From Phytohabitans suffuscus (GTDB lineage Bacteria > Actinomycetota > Actinomycetes > Mycobacteriales > Micromonosporaceae): 64,000 nt of DNA. The DNA lies in NCBI RefSeq assembly GCF_011764565.1, contig NZ_AP022871.1, forward strand, positions 7,254,320 to 7,318,319, in the 5' to 3' direction. The translations under genes were made by a program, and so were the position numbers. Below are positions 25,577-36,544 of this stretch, piece after piece (the stretch's first letter is position 1; each line of letters begins with the position of its first letter). The notes below the pieces were generated by a model, which saw only the letters and a program-made list of their open reading frames with translations, had not been told where the DNA came from and did not search any database.

Positions 25577-27415
25577 ATGCCGGCCGTGACCGGCGGGGTG
25601 GGGCGGGAGCTGCGGTCGGGGGCCGCGACCGTGGCGGTGCTCGCCGTGGTCGGGCTGGGGCTGGGTGTGTCGGCGGTCGCTATCAAGGCGAACTATGTGC
25701 GGCACATTCACGCCATCGGGTTGGACATCGACAGTTCGTACTCCGTGTTCGGGATCGTGCTCAGCGGGCTCGGCGGCTTCCTGTTCCTGGGTGCGGGGCT
25801 CGTCGCGCATTTCCGGCGGCCGGAGAACCGGGTCGGGCTGCTGATGATTCTCGTCGCGATCGGGTTCTTCGCCGAGGATCCGCAGTTGTCGGTCAATCCT
25901 CAGGTGCACAGCGTGGGCATGTTGCTGGCTCACGCGTCGAGCGCGTTTCTCGTCCACCTGGTGCTGGCTTTTCCGAGCGGGAGGCTCGGCTCGCCCGCCG
26001 AGCGGCTGCTGGCGGGTGTGGCCTACGCGTCGGTTTTCGTGTTCACGCCGATCCGGGCGCTGTTCATCGACACCCGTCGGGCTGGTGTCCCGACGCCGAA
26101 CGTCCTGCTGATCAGTGCGGACGAGCGGGTGACACGGGTGCTCGATGCCATTGTGGACACCTCGGGCATGGTGGTCACCGCCGGCATGGTGGTGGTGCTG
26201 GTCCGTCGGTGGTTCACCGCGCATCCGGCCGCTCGGCGGGTGCTCGCCCCGGTCTACTGGACAGGGCTCGTCGGCGCGGCCGCCACGGTGGCGGCGGGGC
26301 TTTACGACGTGCGTACGACGGCCGGCGATCTGCTCGCCTGGCTGCCCCGGATCGCCTTCTGCCTGCTGCCGCTGGCGTTCCTGGCGGCGATCTGGCGACT
26401 GCGCCGGGGGCGTAACGCGGTCGGCGTCCTGCTGGCGCGGCTGCGCGGGCCGGTGTCGACGGCCGGGCTGGAGTCCGCGCTCGCGCAGGCTGTCGGCGAC
26501 CCCCACCTGCGCGTCGGGTACTGGCGGGAGGAGGCGAAGGGTTTCGTCGACAGTGACGGCCGTCCGCTCGACGTGCCGGAGCCGGTCGCGGGTCCGGGGG
26601 TCACGCTTGTCGAGCGGGACGGTCGCCGGATCGCGGTGCTCGTACATCATCCGGACGTGCGGGAGGACGCGCACCTGCTCGCGGCCGTGGTCGCGGCGGC
26701 CGAGCTGGCGCTTGACAACCAGCGCTTGGCGGCCGAGGTCCGGGCGCAGCTCGCCGAGGTCCGCGAGCTGGCCGGGCGGCTCGTCGCGGCCGGTGACGCC
26801 GAGCGCCGCCGCCTCGAGCGCGACCTGCATGACGGTGCCCAGCAGCAGCTGGTGACGGTGGCGCTGGCGCTGCGGATGGCGACGCAGCGGCTGGCGGGTG
26901 TGACCGACGAGGTCACCGCGGGGCTGCTGGCGCGCGGTGCCGAGGGGCTCGACGCGGCCAACGCCCAGCTGCGCGACCTGGCGCGCGGCATGCACCCGGT
27001 GGTGCTCACCGACCTGGGGCTCGTGCCGGCGCTGCGCGCGCTGGCCGAACGGACGATGGGGCCCCGGGTGCACCTTCGGGTCGACGACGAGACAGCCGGG
27101 CCGGCGGGGCCGGCGGAGACCACCGCGTACTTCGTCGCGGCGGAGGCGGTCACCAACGCGTTGAAGCACGCCGATGCCGAGAACGTGTGGATACGCCTGC
27201 GTACCGGGGAGGACGAGGTGCGGATCGAGATATCCGACGACGGGGTGGGTGGCGCTGACCCGAAGGGCGGCTCGGGCCTGGTCGGCCTCCAGGACCGGCT
27301 GGCGGCTGTCGGTGGCGCCCTCTCTGTGAGGAGTACTCACGGGGACGGGACCCGGGTGTCGGCCACGATACCCAGCCAGGCGGGTCGACCGGCTCCGGCG
27401 GGAGAACCGGCGTGA
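25577..27415 (+). CDS. membrane sensor histidine kinase (HisKA_3)
   Basis: 612 residues from ATG 25577 (GTG 25565 is an alternative). About eight transmembrane helices span residues 10-290, including a long N-terminal loop (KANYVRHIHAIGLDIDSS). A coiled linker and RRRLERDLHDGAQQQLVTVALALRM give the phospho-His helix. The ATPase part has ETTAYFVAAEAVTNALKHA and EISDDGVGGADPKGGSGLVGL. The gene overlaps its response regulator by GTGA. The large membrane sensor resembles those of unknown-signal kinases common in actinobacteria. Confidence 0.9.
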   Translation: MPAVTGGVGRELRSGAATVAVLAVVGLGLGVSAVAIKANYVRHIHAIGLDIDSSYSVFGIVLSGLGGFLFLGAGLVAHFRRPENRVGLLMILVAIGFFAEDPQLSVNPQVHSVGMLLAHASSAFLVHLVLAFPSGRLGSPAERLLAGVAYASVFVFTPIRALFIDTRRAGVPTPNVLLISADERVTRVLDAIVDTSGMVVTAGMVVVLVRRWFTAHPAARRVLAPVYWTGLVGAAATVAAGLYDVRTTAGDLLAWLPRIAFCLLPLAFLAAIWRLRRGRNAVGVLLARLRGPVSTAGLESALAQAVGDPHLRVGYWREEAKGFVDSDGRPLDVPEPVAGPGVTLVERDGRRIAVLVHHPDVREDAHLLAAVVAAAELALDNQRLAAEVRAQLAEVRELAGRLVAAGDAERRRLERDLHDGAQQQLVTVALALRMATQRLAGVTDEVTAGLLARGAEGLDAANAQLRDLARGMHPVVLTDLGLVPALRALAERTMGPRVHLRVDDETAGPAGPAETTAYFVAAEAVTNALKHADAENVWIRLRTGEDEVRIEISDDGVGGADPKGGSGLVGLQDRLAAVGGALSVRSTHGDGTRVSATIPSQAGRPAPAGEPA

Positions 27416-28113
27416 ACCGGTACCGGGCGCCGATCCGCGTGGTGATCGCCGACGACGCCGTGCTGATCCGCGAGGCCATCGCCGGCCTGCTGGACAGCGC
27501 CGGGTACGAGGTGGTGGCGCGGGTCGGCGACCCCGCCGGGCTGCGGGCCGCGGTGGCGGACGCCCGGCCCTCGGTGGCGCTCGTGGACATCCGCATGCCG
27601 CCGACGTACCGGCTCGAAGGGCTGCACGCGGCGGCCGACCTGCGCCGCAGCCATCCCGGTCTGGGCGTCCTGCTGCTGTCGCAGTACCTGGAGTCGCACT
27701 ACCCGCTGGCACTGTTCGCCAGCGGCGCGCGCGGGGTCGGATACCTGCTCAAGGAGCGGGTCGGCGGCGTGGACGCGCTTGTCGAGGCGGTCCGCGTGGT
27801 GGCCGGCGGCGGCACGGTCCTCGATCCCGAGGTGGTGGCGCTGATGATGCGCGGACACCGGCAGGACATCGAGGCCCTGTCCGAGCGCGAGCGTGAGGTG
27901 CTGGCGCTGATGGCCGAAGGCATGTCCAACCGCGCCATCTGCGAGCGGCTGTGGCTGAGCGCCAAGACAGTCGAGTCGCACGTGCGCAGCATCTTCACCA
28001 AGCTGAACCTGGCACCGGAGCCGGACGGACACCGGCGGGTGCTGGCAGTCCTCGCCCATCTGCGGACGATGCCGGCGCCGCCGCTCAACGCTCCCGGCGA
28101 AGAACCTGGGTGA
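27412..28113 (+). CDS. LuxR-type response regulator
   Basis: 233 residues from GTG 27412. Receiver: VVIADDAVLIREAIAGLL, phospho-Asp in VALVDIRMPPTY and Lys in GYLLKERVGG. C-terminal HTH: LSEREREVLALMAEGMSNRAICERLWLSAKTVESHVRSIF. It works with the kinase just upstream. Its 3' end overlaps the convergent orphan receiver gene by 29 bp. Confidence 0.93.
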   Translation: MNRYRAPIRVVIADDAVLIREAIAGLLDSAGYEVVARVGDPAGLRAAVADARPSVALVDIRMPPTYRLEGLHAAADLRRSHPGLGVLLLSQYLESHYPLALFASGARGVGYLLKERVGGVDALVEAVRVVAGGGTVLDPEVVALMMRGHRQDIEALSEREREVLALMAEGMSNRAICERLWLSAKTVESHVRSIFTKLNLAPEPDGHRRVLAVLAHLRTMPAPPLNAPGEEPG

Positions 28114-28456
28114 AGGTGTGCTCGGACAGTGCCGCCTTGGCCAGGAAGCCGCGGGCGCCGCAGCCCTCGACGCTGTGCTGGTAGTCGGTGGTCTCCCGCA
28201 CCGAGCAGAGCACGACAGCGACCCGGGGCATCATCCGGCACAGCTCCCGGCTCACCGAGAAGCCGTCCATGTCCGGTAGCTGGACGTCCAGCAGCACGGC
28301 GTCCGGCGCCACCGCCGCCGCCTGGCGCAGCGCCTCGGAGCCGGACGCGGCCTCGCCGATGACCCGGTAGCCGCCGGCCTCCAGCATCAACCGGGCGACC
28401 ACGCGGAAGTGGTCATGGTCATCGACGACGAGCACCGTGATGGGCACGGTCTCCAT
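28085..28456 (-). CDS. stand-alone receiver-domain protein
   Basis: 123 residues from ATG 28456. It is a complete CheY-like receiver (ITVLVVDDHDHFRVVARLML; phospho-Asp in AVLLDVQLPDMDGF; Ser in VLCSV; Lys in GFLAKAAL) and nothing else, so it has no output domain. It may tune the neighbouring kinase or act through protein contacts. It is convergent with, and overlaps, the LuxR regulator gene. Confidence 0.82.
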   Translation of the reverse strand: METVPITVLVVDDHDHFRVVARLMLEAGGYRVIGEAASGSEALRQAAAVAPDAVLLDVQLPDMDGFSVSRELCRMMPRVAVVLCSVRETTDYQHSVEGCGARGFLAKAALSEHTFTQVLRRER

Positions 28457-28624
28457 GGTGCGCCAGGACCCGCCGCGCCGCATCAGTGCCGGCCCGGAGC
28501 CGGCCGGGCGGTTCAGGGCTGGCCCTGATGCGCCCGGAGCGGTCGCCGGCCGACGATGGACCGCGCCGGTGACGTTCACGGCGAGTCCCGTCAGCAGGCA
28601 GCATCCGGGCGACAGGTGGGCAGG

Positions 28625-30469
28625 ATGGTCAGGAACCGGCGAGCACGGGCGGTGGTCCTGTTCGCGGCGATGACGTTGGTGGTTTCGTCGTGCACGTCGG
28701 ATCCGGACGGCGCTCCGTCGTACACCTCCGGCGACCCGAGCCACGTCAGCGCCCCGGACGGGACGAGTGACGACTCGTCGGTCGGCGGCGTCGTGCCGGC
28801 GGACCGGCGCACCGTCTGGAACCCGGGAGTCACCTACGGTGGCGGCGGCATCCCGGACCGCCAGCAGCCCTGTGCCCAGCTCACCCCGTCCGGCGGCGAC
28901 GACACGGCCGCCATCCAGGACGCCGTCGACGCCTGCGGGCAGGACCAGGTCGTCCTGCTCGCGGCCGGGACGTTCCGCGTCACCGGCGAGGGCCTGCACA
29001 TCGCCCGCTCCGGCATCACGCTGCGCGGCGCCGGCTCCGGCGCACCCGGCTCGGGTGAGGGCGGCACCCGCCTGGTGAAGGCTGACCGCGCGCAGAACAC
29101 ATCGTCGGCTGTGCTCTACATAGGACACAATCCGTCCGATTTTGCTTCCTCCACCGACCTCGCCGCCGACGCGCTCAAGGGGAGCACGTCGGTGACGCTC
29201 ACCAGCGACCCCGGGCTGAAGGTCGGCGAGTACGTCCTCGTCGACCACGTGACGAGCGGCGACCCGGCTGTCGAGTGGGGCACCGAGCACGAGCCACCGG
29301 GCAGCGGCTCGCGGCGCTGGTTCGCCCGGCAGGACCGCTCCCTCTCGCAGATCGTCGAGGTCACCGCTGTCGACGGCCCGACAGTCACCTTCGCCACGCC
29401 GCTGCACTGGAGCTTCCGCACCGTCTACAAGGCGCAGCTGTCACGGTACGGCGAGCACACCGACGGGCCGTTGCGCCCGTTCGTGGAGTGGGTCGGCGTC
29501 GAGAACATCTACGTCGAGGGCGGCGCCGGAGGCGACTACCACGGCAACATCGCGATGAGCACGTGCGCGTACTGCTGGGTGAAGGCCATCGAGAGCAACC
29601 ATTCGGTCGGTACGGCGGTGGGGATGTACGGCACCTACCGCAGCGAGATCCGTGACTCGTACATCCACTCGACCGACGATCCCAACCCCGGTGGCGCCGG
29701 CTATCTCACCGGCGTGCACTACGGCGGCGCGGACAACCTCATCGAGAACAACATCCTCTGGCGCGGCAACAAGCTGATCGTCATGCGGGCCAGCGGCGGC
29801 GGCAACGTGGTCGCGTACAACTACCTGGAGGACGGGTACGGCGACGGCTACCACAACATCCCCGAGGTCGGCCTGAACGCGGCGCACTACACGACGCCCC
29901 ACATGGAGCTGCTGGAAGGCAACCAGTCGTTCAACGCGGTCGGCGAGTCCTACTGGGGCAACTCCGTCTACATCACCATGTACCGCAACCACATCACCAG
30001 TGCCCGCCGCGACGTCTCCGGCATCGGGCTGACCGACGAGGTGCTGCGCCGGATCGTGGTGCTGGACAAGCACTCGTACTACTACAACTTCGTCGGCAAC
30101 GTTCTCGGCACGCCGGACATGCGGTTGCAGGGGCAACAGGAGCGGTTCGTCGTCGAGGGCACCCAGGACACGATCAGTGACACCGTCGTCCCGGTCTGGC
30201 TGCTCGGGCACAGCGGGGAGAACGTCGACGAGAAGATCAACCCCAAGGTCGCCGAGACCACGCTGCGGCACGGGAACTTCGACTTCGTATCCCGCGAGGT
30301 GACCTGGGCACCGGGGCTGCCCAAGGGTCTTCCGCCGTCGCTGTACCTGCCGTCCCGGCCCGCTTTCTTCGGCGACAACCCGTGGCCGTGGGTGCGCCCG
30401 GAGGACGGCGGCGCCGCGCGGGGGCTGCCCGCCCGGGAACGGTTCGACGCCATCCACGGTCGCGGCTGA
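28625..30469 (+). CDS. secreted lipoprotein with right-handed beta-helix fold
   Basis: 614 residues from ATG 28625 (AGGTGGGCAGG upstream). The signal MVRNRRARAVVLFAAMTLVV ends in SSC-TS, a lipobox. From about residue 75 the pattern DDTAAIQDAVDACGQDQVVLLAAGTFRVTG is the entry strand of pectin-lyase-like helices. Repeated turns follow (DNLIENNILWRGNKLIV, GNVVAYNYLEDGYG, EGNQSFNAVGESYWGN). It probably acts on, or binds, a cell-surface or environmental polysaccharide. The kinase gene of the secretion-like cluster begins 17 bp downstream, so they may be co-transcribed. Confidence 0.82.
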   Translation: MVRNRRARAVVLFAAMTLVVSSCTSDPDGAPSYTSGDPSHVSAPDGTSDDSSVGGVVPADRRTVWNPGVTYGGGGIPDRQQPCAQLTPSGGDDTAAIQDAVDACGQDQVVLLAAGTFRVTGEGLHIARSGITLRGAGSGAPGSGEGGTRLVKADRAQNTSSAVLYIGHNPSDFASSTDLAADALKGSTSVTLTSDPGLKVGEYVLVDHVTSGDPAVEWGTEHEPPGSGSRRWFARQDRSLSQIVEVTAVDGPTVTFATPLHWSFRTVYKAQLSRYGEHTDGPLRPFVEWVGVENIYVEGGAGGDYHGNIAMSTCAYCWVKAIESNHSVGTAVGMYGTYRSEIRDSYIHSTDDPNPGGAGYLTGVHYGGADNLIENNILWRGNKLIVMRASGGGNVVAYNYLEDGYGDGYHNIPEVGLNAAHYTTPHMELLEGNQSFNAVGESYWGNSVYITMYRNHITSARRDVSGIGLTDEVLRRIVVLDKHSYYYNFVGNVLGTPDMRLQGQQERFVVEGTQDTISDTVVPVWLLGHSGENVDEKINPKVAETTLRHGNFDFVSREVTWAPGLPKGLPPSLYLPSRPAFFGDNPWPWVRPEDGGAARGLPARERFDAIHGRG

Positions 30470-30486
30470 CCCGCCGGAGCGACACG

Positions 30487-32172
30487 ATGACAGGGCAGCT
30501 GAGCGGCGGTCCGGCCGGTGTGGTGATCGAGGGGTACCAGGACTTCGCGCTCGTCGGGCGCGGCGGGTTCTCCTCGGTGTACCGGGCGTACCAGCGCTCC
30601 TTCGACCGGTGGGTCGCGGTGAAGGTCATCGAGGTGGGCGTGGGCGACGACAGCCTGCGCCGCCGGATCGAGCGGGAGCGGACGGCGACCGGGCGGCTCA
30701 CCGGCCACCCGAACATCGTCACCATCCTCGACTCCGGTTTCCTGCCGGACGCGCGGCCGTACCTGGTGATGACGCTGTGCCCGGGTGGCTCGTTGGCGGC
30801 CCGGCTGACCCGGGAGGGGCCGCTGCCGGTCCCCGACGTGCTCCGGATCGGCATCAGGATCGCCGGCGCCCTGCACACCGCGCACGCCCACAGCATCGTG
30901 CACCGGGACGTGAAACCGGAGAACCTGCTCATCACGCCGGCCGGCGAGCCGGCGCTGTCGGACTTCGGCGTCGCCACGATCGCGGACTACACGCACACCC
31001 GCAACACCCAGGCGTACACGCCAAGCCACGCGCCGCCGGAGGTGCTGCTCGGCGCGGCGGCAACCGCACAGTCCGATGTGTACAGTCTCGCTTCCACGCT
31101 CTACCACCTGCTCGCCGGCCGCCCTCCGTTCGCCGCCCAGGGGGAGGCCGGCCTGGCGGTGTTCGTCGACGGGGTACTGCGTACGCCACCGCCCCCGATC
31201 GACCGGCCGGACCTGCCGGCGCCGCTGTGGCAGGCGCTGGAGACGGCGATGGCCAAGGAGGCCGGACGCCGCCACCCGGGCGCGGCGGCGTTCGGCGAGG
31301 CGCTGGTGGAGATCCAGGCCGGCCTGGGCCTGCCCCGGGACACGGTGCCGCTGTTCACCTCGCCACCGGCCGGCGGTGCGGCGCCGGCTCCTACCGGGTC
31401 CGCGGCTCCTACCGGGTCCGCAGTTCCTACCGGGTCCGCTATGGTGCCGCCGCCGGTCGCGTCCGCCACGGTGCTGCCGCCCCGGCCGCCGAGCTCCGGG
31501 GCGGTGCCCGCGGCCGGCAACGCGACGGTGCTCGGCCGCCCGCCGGTCGCGGCCCCCGCCGGACCGCCGCCGGCCCCGCCGCGTCGGCGCGCCCGCCGCT
31601 GGCCGGCGCTCGTGCTCGGCGCGCTCGGCGTCGCGGTCCTGCTCGGCGGTGGCGCAGGCGTGCTCGTCGCGCTCTCCAGCGGCGGCTCCGGGCCGTCCGT
31701 GGCATCGTCACCCACGCCGGACGGCGGTGGTACCACGGCACCGGCGACGGACGGGCCGGCCTCAGCGCAGGCAGGCCCGCCGCCGCCGTCCCCGACACCG
31801 GGCTCCACGCCGGCTTCGACGAGAAGCGCGGGCGGTACGGCGGCCAGCCGTCCGCCGGCCGGTCCCGCGTTCTCCAGGCTCCGGGCCAGCGGCGTACGCT
31901 GCTCGGGCGGCAACGGCGAGCTCACCCTCGAGTGGCGGATGACCCGGGCCGACAACGTGCAGATCCTCGCGCCGAACGGGCTCGAGTTCTACGGCGGCTA
32001 CCCCGGGCCCAACGGCTCGGAACAGCTGACGTTCTCCTGCACGCCGGGACAGGACTACGTGATCCGCGCCATCGCCCAGCAGGGCTCGCAGTCCGGCGAG
32101 ATCCGCGAGGTGCGCGGCAAGTGGCCGCAGCCCCAGCCGACAGCCACCTCCTCACCGGCTCCCGGGACGTGA
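30487..32172 (+). CDS. membrane Ser/Thr protein kinase (PknB-like)
   Basis: 561 residues. Kinase domain residues 15-280: Gly loop GRGGFSSVYRA, Lys in VAVKVIE, catalytic HRDVKPENLL and SDFGVATIA. A Pro/Ala-rich linker then contains three PTGSA units. A transmembrane helix lies at about 372-395 (LVLGALGVAVLLGGGAGVLVAL), and a small extracellular domain with two Cys (VRCSGGNGELTLEW; SCTPGQDYVIRA) has fibronectin-III-like strands. It is likely to phosphorylate proteins of the cluster; the next gene carries a phospho-Thr-binding FHA domain. Confidence 0.9.
   Translation: MTGQLSGGPAGVVIEGYQDFALVGRGGFSSVYRAYQRSFDRWVAVKVIEVGVGDDSLRRRIERERTATGRLTGHPNIVTILDSGFLPDARPYLVMTLCPGGSLAARLTREGPLPVPDVLRIGIRIAGALHTAHAHSIVHRDVKPENLLITPAGEPALSDFGVATIADYTHTRNTQAYTPSHAPPEVLLGAAATAQSDVYSLASTLYHLLAGRPPFAAQGEAGLAVFVDGVLRTPPPPIDRPDLPAPLWQALETAMAKEAGRRHPGAAAFGEALVEIQAGLGLPRDTVPLFTSPPAGGAAPAPTGSAAPTGSAVPTGSAMVPPPVASATVLPPRPPSSGAVPAAGNATVLGRPPVAAPAGPPPAPPRRRARRWPALVLGALGVAVLLGGGAGVLVALSSGGSGPSVASSPTPDGGGTTAPATDGPASAQAGPPPPSPTPGSTPASTRSAGGTAASRPPAGPAFSRLRASGVRCSGGNGELTLEWRMTRADNVQILAPNGLEFYGGYPGPNGSEQLTFSCTPGQDYVIRAIAQQGSQSGEIREVRGKWPQPQPTATSSPAPGT
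31388..31437 (+). repeat. three 15-bp tandem repeats in the kinase linker
   Basis: GCTCCTACCGGGTCC-type unit repeated three times, coding PTGSA. Such near-exact DNA repeats can vary in number by slippage and change linker length. Confidence 0.7.
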
Positions 32173-32185
32173 CGGTGAGGCGGCC

Positions 32186-35100
32186 ATGATGGAGATGCTG
32201 CTTGTCGTGACCGACGGCCGGGGCACCGACCGGGACGTGCTGGTGGGCGTCGACCCGCGTACCCCGGTGGCCGAGCTGGCCCAGGCACTGGCCGGCGCCA
32301 CCGGTGTGGCGGGCGGCCCCGGGATCAGCGTCGAACGCACCGGCGCCGACCTCGCCCCGGACGAGCCGGTGGGGCGGACCGGCCTGCTCCTCGGCGACCG
32401 GGTCCGGCTCACCGGCACCGGGGCGGCGCCTCCCGCCACGTTCGAGGTGGAGGTCACCGGCGGCGCCGGGGCCGGACGGCGGCTCCCACTCGCCGCCGGA
32501 GCCAGCATCCAGGTCGGGCGGGACGCGGACTGCGACCTGACCCTCGACGACGAGCGGGTGAGCCGCCGGCACCTGCACATCGGCGCCGGCTCGCGGACCG
32601 TGGAAATCACCGACCTCGGCTCCAGCAACGGCACCGACCTCGACGGCGTACGGGTCAGCGGCACCGTTACCGCCCGGCCCGGCCAGGTCATCGCCCTCGG
32701 CTCCACCACCCTGACGATCCGGCTGGTGGAGCCGGTCACCGCCGAGGCCGCGATGACAGCCGCCGACGGGCGCCTCGCGTTCGCGGCGCCGCCCCGGATC
32801 CAGCGCCCCCAACCCGCCGCGGTCGTCGGCCTGCCCCAGCCGCCGCAGGAGCCGCCGCCGCGCCGCATCCCGATGATGGCCTCGCTGCTGCCCGTCGTGC
32901 TCGGCGTGGTCATGGCGTACTTCATGGGCCCGATCATGCTGCTGTTCGCCGCCATGGGACCTGTGCTGCTGCTCGGCACGGTCTGGGAGGACAAGCGCAC
33001 CGGGCGCCGCGAGTACGCGGCCGCCCGGCGGCGGTTCGACGACGACATGGCCGCCATCGAGGAGCGCCTCGCCGGTACGCACGCCGCGCTCGTCGAGGCG
33101 CGCCGCGCCGCCGCCCCCGACCTGGCCACGCTCAGCGACCGGGTCCGGGCGTTGCGCCCCTCGCTGTGGGAACGCCGGCCCACCGACCGCGACTTCGCGG
33201 TGCTCCGCATCGGCGCCAGCGACATGCCGAGCCGGCTGCGCCTGGACGGCGACGCGGGCGGCACGGCGACGCCCGAAGCCCAGCGCGTGGAGCAGGCCCT
33301 GCGGGCGTACGCGACAGACCCGGACGTACCGGTCGACGTGGACCTGCGGGTCACCGGCGTGCTCGGCGTCACCGGAGAGGAGCCACGGCGTTCCGCGCTG
33401 TTGCGGTGGCTGCTCGTACAGAGCTGCGTGCTGGCGAGCCCGCGCGACCTGGCGGTCGTGGTGCTCGCCCCGGCGGACGGCGGCGGGTGGGCGTGGTCGC
33501 GCTGGCTGCCGCACACCGAGACGCTGGTCGCCGGCATCCCCGGCGCGCGCAGCACCGCGTTCGACGTCGACGACGGGCGGGCCGTCTTCACCCTCGTCGA
33601 CGACCTGCTCCAGCAGCGCCGCACCCTCGTCGAGCGGGCCGGCGCGTCCGGTGGGCCGTGGCGCCCGCAGCTGCTGCTCGTGCTGCCCGGCGGCATCCCG
33701 GTCGCGCGGTCGGCGCTGTCCCGCGTGCTCGCCGAAGGCCCCGCGCTGGGCGTCACCGCGATCGTCGGCGCCCCGGCGGCCACCCAGCTGCCGGGGGAGT
33801 GCCGGGCCGTGGTGTCGGTCGCCGCCGGCGACGGGACGAGCGTCACCCTGAGCGCGACCGGCGACACCGTACCCGGCATCGTCGCCGACGGCATCACGCT
33901 GGACCACGCGGCGGACCTCGCCCGTCGCCTGGCACCCGTGCGGGACATCTCGGCGGCGAGCGGCACGGCGGAGGTGCCCCGGCGGGTGCTCATGCTGGAC
34001 CTGCTGGCGATGCCCGCCCCCACCGCCGGCACGGTGGAGAAGCGCTGGGCCCAGCACAGCGGCGGCGCCGCGCTCGGCGCGCCGGTCGGTGCCGGTGCCG
34101 CCGGCCCGATCACCGTCGACCTGCGCCGCGACGGCCCGCACGGCCTCACCGCGGGGACCACCGGTGCCGGCAAGTCCGAACTGTTGCAGAGCATGATCGG
34201 GGCGTTCGCCGCCAGCTACCCGGCGAACCGGCTCACCTTCGTGCTCATCGACTACAAGGGCGGGGCCGCGTTCAAGGACTGCGTCGACCTCCCGCACACG
34301 GTCGGCTTCTTCACCGACCTGGACAGCCACCTGGCCAGCCGCGCGCTCGTCTCCCTCAACGCCGAGCTGCGCCGCCGGGAGCACATCCTCGGCGCGTACG
34401 GCGCGAAGGACCTGATCGAGCTCGAACAGCGCCAGCCCGCCGCCGCGCCGGCCAACCTGTTCATCGTCATCGACGAGTTCGCGTTCCTCAAGAAGGAGGT
34501 GCCGGAGTTCGTCGCCGGCGTGGTCGACATCGCCCAGCGCGGGCGCTCCCTCGGCGTACACCTGATGCTGGCGACCCAGCGCCCGACCGGAGTGATCGAC
34601 GACAACATCCGGGCCAACACCAACCTGCGCATCGCCCTGCGGGTCGCCGACGACGGTGACTCCAACGACCTGCTGGACCGGCCGGACGCGGCGCGGATAC
34701 CCAAGAGCCTGCCCGGCCGGGGTCTCGTCCGCACCGGCCACAACGAGGTCACCGTCTTCCAGAGCGCGTACGGCAACTCGCGCAGCGTCGGGACCGGCGC
34801 GCGACGCCAGCCCACCACGGCCGTCCTCGCCCCGCCGTCGTCGGGGCTGCGCGCGGCGCCCACCTCCGGCGGCCAGCCCGTTGCCGACGACCGGCCGACC
34901 GACCTGCAACGGCTGGTGGCCGCCGTACGGGAGGCCCATGTCCGGTCGGGCGTGCCGGACCAGCCCCGGCCGTGGCTCGAACCGCTCGCGGCGCTAGTCA
35001 CCCTGGCGGAACTCGCCGCCCAGGAACCTCCACCGGCGCACGGCGCGCTGTCCGCCCCGGTCGGGCTGCTCGACCAGCCGCGGGCGCAGGCGCAGCGGCC

Positions 35101-36534
35101 GTGGTGGCTGGACCTCAGCGGCCAGGGGCACCTGCTGATCTACGGCACCGGCGGCGCGGGCAAGACCCAGACGCTGCGTACCCTCGCCGCCGCCCTCGCC
35201 GGCCGGCTCGCTGCCACCGACCTGCACCTGTACGGGATGGACTTCGCCGGCGGCGGCCTGCGCGCCCTGACCGCGTTGCCGCAGTGCGGCGGTGTGGTGA
35301 CAGCCGACGAACGCGACCGGATCGACCGGCTGCTGGCGATGCTCGACGCGACCGTGGCGCGGCGCCGGGAGAGGTTCGGCGCGCTGGGCGTCGCCTCGCT
35401 GGACGAGTTCCGGGCCAGCACCGGCGAGCCGATGCCGTACATCGTGGTCCTCTTCGACGGGTACGGCGCGTTCCACAACGCCTACCTCAACGTCGACCGG
35501 GGGAGCAGGTCGACACGGTCGCCCGCCTGATCGCGGAGGGGCGCGGCGTCGGGCTGCACTTCGCGGTCACGGCCGACCGGCGCAACGCCGTACCGGGGAC
35601 GCTGTCCAGCGCCATCGCCTCCCGCCTCGTGCTGCGCATGGCCGACGCGGACGAGTACGCGTCGCTGGGGCTGCCGATGTCGGTGGCCGGTGCGTCCCTG
35701 CCACCCGGGCGGGGCTTCTGCGACGGCACCGAGGCACAGGTCGCCATCCTCGACGCGGACCCGACCGGCGCCGGCCAGAGCGAGGCCGTCACGCGGCTCG
35801 CCGAGCGGCTGCGCGAGCACTCAGCCGAGCCGCCGCCCGCCGTGTCGGTGCTCGGCGACCGCGTCGACCGCGCGGCGCTGCGGGACACCCGGCTCCGGGC
35901 CGGCTCGGCCGTCGCCGCCGTCGGCCGCTCCGGCATCAGCTACCGCACCGCCGTCGTCGACCTCGACGACAGCCCGGTGTTCGGTGTCTTCGGCCCGGAC
36001 CGGTCGGGCCGCACGACGGCGTTGACGACGCTCGCCAACGGGCTGCGGGGCAGCGTGCCCGACCTGCGCACGTACCTGCTCGCCCCGCGTCGCACGGCGC
36101 TCGTGTCCGTACCGGACTGGACCCGGACCGCCACCGGTCTGGACGCCTGCGCCGCGCTCGCCACCGCGCTCGCCGACGCGCTGGCTGAGCGGACCGCCGC
36201 CGGGCCACGCCGTCTCGTCGTCGTGGACGACGGTGACGAGCTGACCGACGGTCCGGCCGCGACAGCGCTGGCCACCCTCGTACGCCGTGGCCGCGACACG
36301 GGTGTGGTCCTGCTCTGCGCCGTGCAGACGCACGTGGCGCACCGCTCGTTCGGCGGCTGGGTCACCGATCTGCGCAAGGCCAAGCACGGCCTGCTGCTGC
36401 GCCCCGAGGTCGATGTGGACGGTGACCTGTTCGGCCTGCGCCTGCCGCAGAAGGCGAGCCGCCGCTTCCCGGTGGGCCGTGGCTACCTGGTCACCCGTGG
36501 CGACATCGACTACGTCCACGTGGCGACGGACTGA
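32186..36534 (+). CDS. FHA-FtsK/SpoIIIE type VII secretion ATPase (EssC/EccC-like), one frame break
   Basis: About 1449 residues once one G is added to the 5-G run at 35499-35503. FHA domain: about residues 100-175 (VGRDADCDLTLDDERVSRRH, SSNGT). Two membrane helices: about 230-270. First FtsK domain: Walker A GTTGAGKSE near 658, Walker B LFIVIDEFAF. Second: GTGGAGKTQT near 988, IVVLFDGYGAF. Third: degenerate GPDRSGRTT near 1270 and LVVVDDGDEL. An FHA plus tandem FtsK modules is the EssC plan of type VII secretion. It is likely the motor for the WXG100 proteins encoded downstream. FHA suggests recognition of a Thr phosphorylated by the upstream kinase. Confidence 0.85.
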
Positions 36535-36544
36535 GGAGGTGGGC

